Shown here: in pieces, positions 62,336 through 64,000 of the stretch
Numbering within the stretch: the stretch's first letter is position 1
Layout of the letters: every line of letters begins with the position of its first letter
NCBI GenBank assembly: GCA_020226215.1
Contig: CM035233.1
Coordinates: 9,920,001-9,984,000, forward strand
From: Sindora glabra
Lineage: Eukaryota > Streptophyta > Magnoliopsida > Fabales > Fabaceae
DNA: 64,000 bases
Direction of reading: 5' to 3'
Notes under the pieces: model-generated
Seen by the model: only the letters and a program-made list of their open reading frames with translations
What the model was told of the DNA's origin: nothing
Databases searched by the model: none
Made by a program: the position numbers and the translations under genes

Positions 62336-62801
62336 CATAATCCATTAACAAATAGACCTTGTCTAGCTAGTTGTGTTAAGGTTAACTTAAAAGTTTATCT
62401 ACTTAGCCAAGATCAAGCCTAAATACTCACCATTAGCAACATAAATCATTCTTTAGTGAAGTCAAATCATATTAATCTTTCACACATCGAAACATGGTTA
62501 TGATCTCACTATAACATTCCTAAATCTTATTAATCAACACTAAGTCATAATTATCATGTTTAAAGTGATCATATAGCAAAAATCGGATTTTAGACCCTTA
62601 GAATTAATTTAATAATTAATTCAAGGCTTCCCGTGAGTTTTTGTAGTCCATGAATCAATTCAAGGTGTGAAATTTTGATTTTATGAAACATGATTCAATG
62701 TAGGGGAAGTTACCATTAAACCCTATTGAATCATTTATAAATTAATTCAATTACCTAAGTTTAGGTTTTGTAAAGGATAAATTAATTCCTATTTAATTCA
62801 G

Positions 62802-62907
62802 GGTAAAGGATTTTACATACTAATCTAGTTAAATTGATTATCGAATTAATTCAAGGTAAAGAATTTTACATACTAATCTAGTCAAATTGATTTACTTATT
62901 AATTTCT
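62802..62907. repeat. 53-bp tandem repeat, two copies
   Basis: 'ggtaaaggattttacatact' at 62,802 and 'ggtaaagaattttacatact' at 62,855 start two adjacent units. Both continue with 'aatctagt.aaattgatt'. Only a few mismatches occur in the first 40 bases. Confidence 0.9.
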
Positions 62908-63644
62908 ACAGATTTGCCGCAAAATGCACTATTTATGTAGGAGGAAATCCTTCCAGATCCCATCTTTCATGTAATAATGTGTAATTCAACCACCATTAAA
63001 CATAAAAACAATATCATATGTACTAGATTTGACAAGAAATTATTATCAAATATTGTTCTGTATCATTTAACCTTAAATTTTACCATTATAAGAAAAATGT
63101 AACTTTAACTAAGATAAATCATTCAAATATAGGTTGAGTTAAATTATTTACTCATAACTTATAAAGGAAGCAATAGGTGGTAGAAATGATGAAATTTTGA
63201 TCCTTATATATCAATAAACAATAATTTCAAGTTAGGGCACCCAAATCCCTTTTGAACTAAAAACCATTGTGCTCAATCAATTTGAGATTTTTTATTATTC
63301 TATAATCAAAGGAGAAATGATAAAAATAAATAAATTGTAAATATGAAGGTATAGAAATCATTAGTTTGTTTGGATTAGAGAATGTATTATCTTGAAATAA
63401 TGTTTAAAAGACTTTATTATTTTCCTAAGACTATTAAAGTATTGAAATCTTTTAAGTGAGGGTTTTAAATGAATTTGGAGGGAAAATTTTTATAAAAAGT
63501 GGATTTTTAAAATAAGATGGATAGCTAAGATTAGAATAAACTAGAGATGAAAAGGTTGAGATCTAAAAGGGATGTAAGCCTAAGTATATCGAGAAATTAA
63601 AGCTTTTATTTTCCCCTACTTCTCTTTCTCTCTTACATACTTGA

Positions 63645-63660
63645 CTCTCTCTCTCTCTCT
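63645..63660. repeat. (CT)8 microsatellite
   Basis: Eight CT units lie within a longer pyrimidine-rich stretch (63,610-63,690). Confidence 0.9.
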
Positions 63661-63700
63661 TTTCTCCTTTTCTTTTTCTTCCATCTTTCTAATGATTATT

Positions 63701-64000
63701 ATTGCTGCTTCTAGCAATTTCATTGCCAGCACTAGCAATTGTTATCGAGAACAACCATCTTCCATTTCGTCTAACTAGCCATGCACAAAAGAGGTTACAA
63801 TCCTAGTGTCATGTAGCACTAAAAAGCCACTATCTTTCCTTGCTGTTGTTAAAGTTCAAACTCCATCTCTATTGTTGTTAAGCCTTAACTGGCCACCAAG
63901 AAGGTTAATAAGTCATTTTATGCTATAAAACTTCAATATTTTAAGGGTTTAAGCTTGATTAAAAAAACTTATTTTATGTGCATTTTGAAATATTTGATGA
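63701..64000. other. Window end, no feature supported
   Basis: Somewhat less A+T-rich sequence ('attgccagcactagcaattg', 'ctaactggccaccaag'). It might be the start of another element or gene leader beyond the window, but nothing can be called. Confidence 0.3.

Larger units (their letters stand above)
62340..63700 (-). mobile_element. Probable gypsy-type LTR remnant, related to 41.2-42.9 kb
   Basis: It shares AATTAATTCAA-type repeats, an 'aataattt.caa.ttagggca' block and a purine-rich tail with 41.2-42.9 kb. It includes the 53-bp tandem repeat at 62,802. No PBS or protein remnant is visible. Confidence 0.3.

Overview
This window is nuclear DNA from a flowering plant, most likely a eudicot. The evidence is GT-AG introns splitting two recognisable plant-specific protein genes, CT-rich 5' leaders, very A+T-rich intergenic DNA and a large load of decayed plant LTR retrotransposons. 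I cannot name the species.

Gene island (about 2.6-15.5 kb). Two multi-exon genes face each other tail to tail. On the + strand (3171-7741, three coding exons) is a protein of about 1001 residues with a long charged, probably disordered N-terminal part followed by a zf-XS zinc finger and an XS domain, the RNA-binding module of the SGS3 family. On the - strand (14980-10703, four coding exons) is a 776-residue enhancer-of-polycomb-like protein, closest as far as I can judge to the shorter Arabidopsis EPCR-type protein (AT5G04670). All exon junctions join in frame with canonical GT/AG sites. The 2.3 kb between them holds a tandem duplication at the 3' end of the first gene and otherwise decayed sequence.

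Repeat desert (about 15.5-64 kb). No intact gene is visible. The best-defined content is one Ty1/copia family, present as: (i) a degenerate gag-pol with PBS-like site and leader at 23.9-29.06 kb, still carrying the RT motif YVDD; (ii) an LTR end, PBS and leader without gag-pol at 30.86-33.88 kb; (iii) a full-length but dead element at 50,488-59,178 with two LTRs of about 470 bp, an initiator-tRNA-Met-type PBS and a deletion of the RT core. Copies (ii) and (iii) carry the same 1.5-kb foldback (long inverted repeat) element in the leader. In copy (iii) a 493-bp hAT-type MITE with an 8-bp target duplication has inserted into one foldback arm, and copy (ii) gives the empty site. Other elements are a 1.8-kb long-TIR Mutator-like element (47,181-48,989), a 721-bp MITE (60,214-60,934), a Ty3/gypsy protease fragment with a polypurine-like tract (33.9-34.6 kb), several gypsy-like LTR remnants and many local tandem duplications.

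The two genes are unrelated in sequence. Both belong to families linked to gene silencing (XS/SGS3: RNA silencing; EPCR: PEAT chromatin complexes), but nothing here shows that they work together. I found no tRNA, rRNA, organelle insertion, CRISPR or gene-cluster system.
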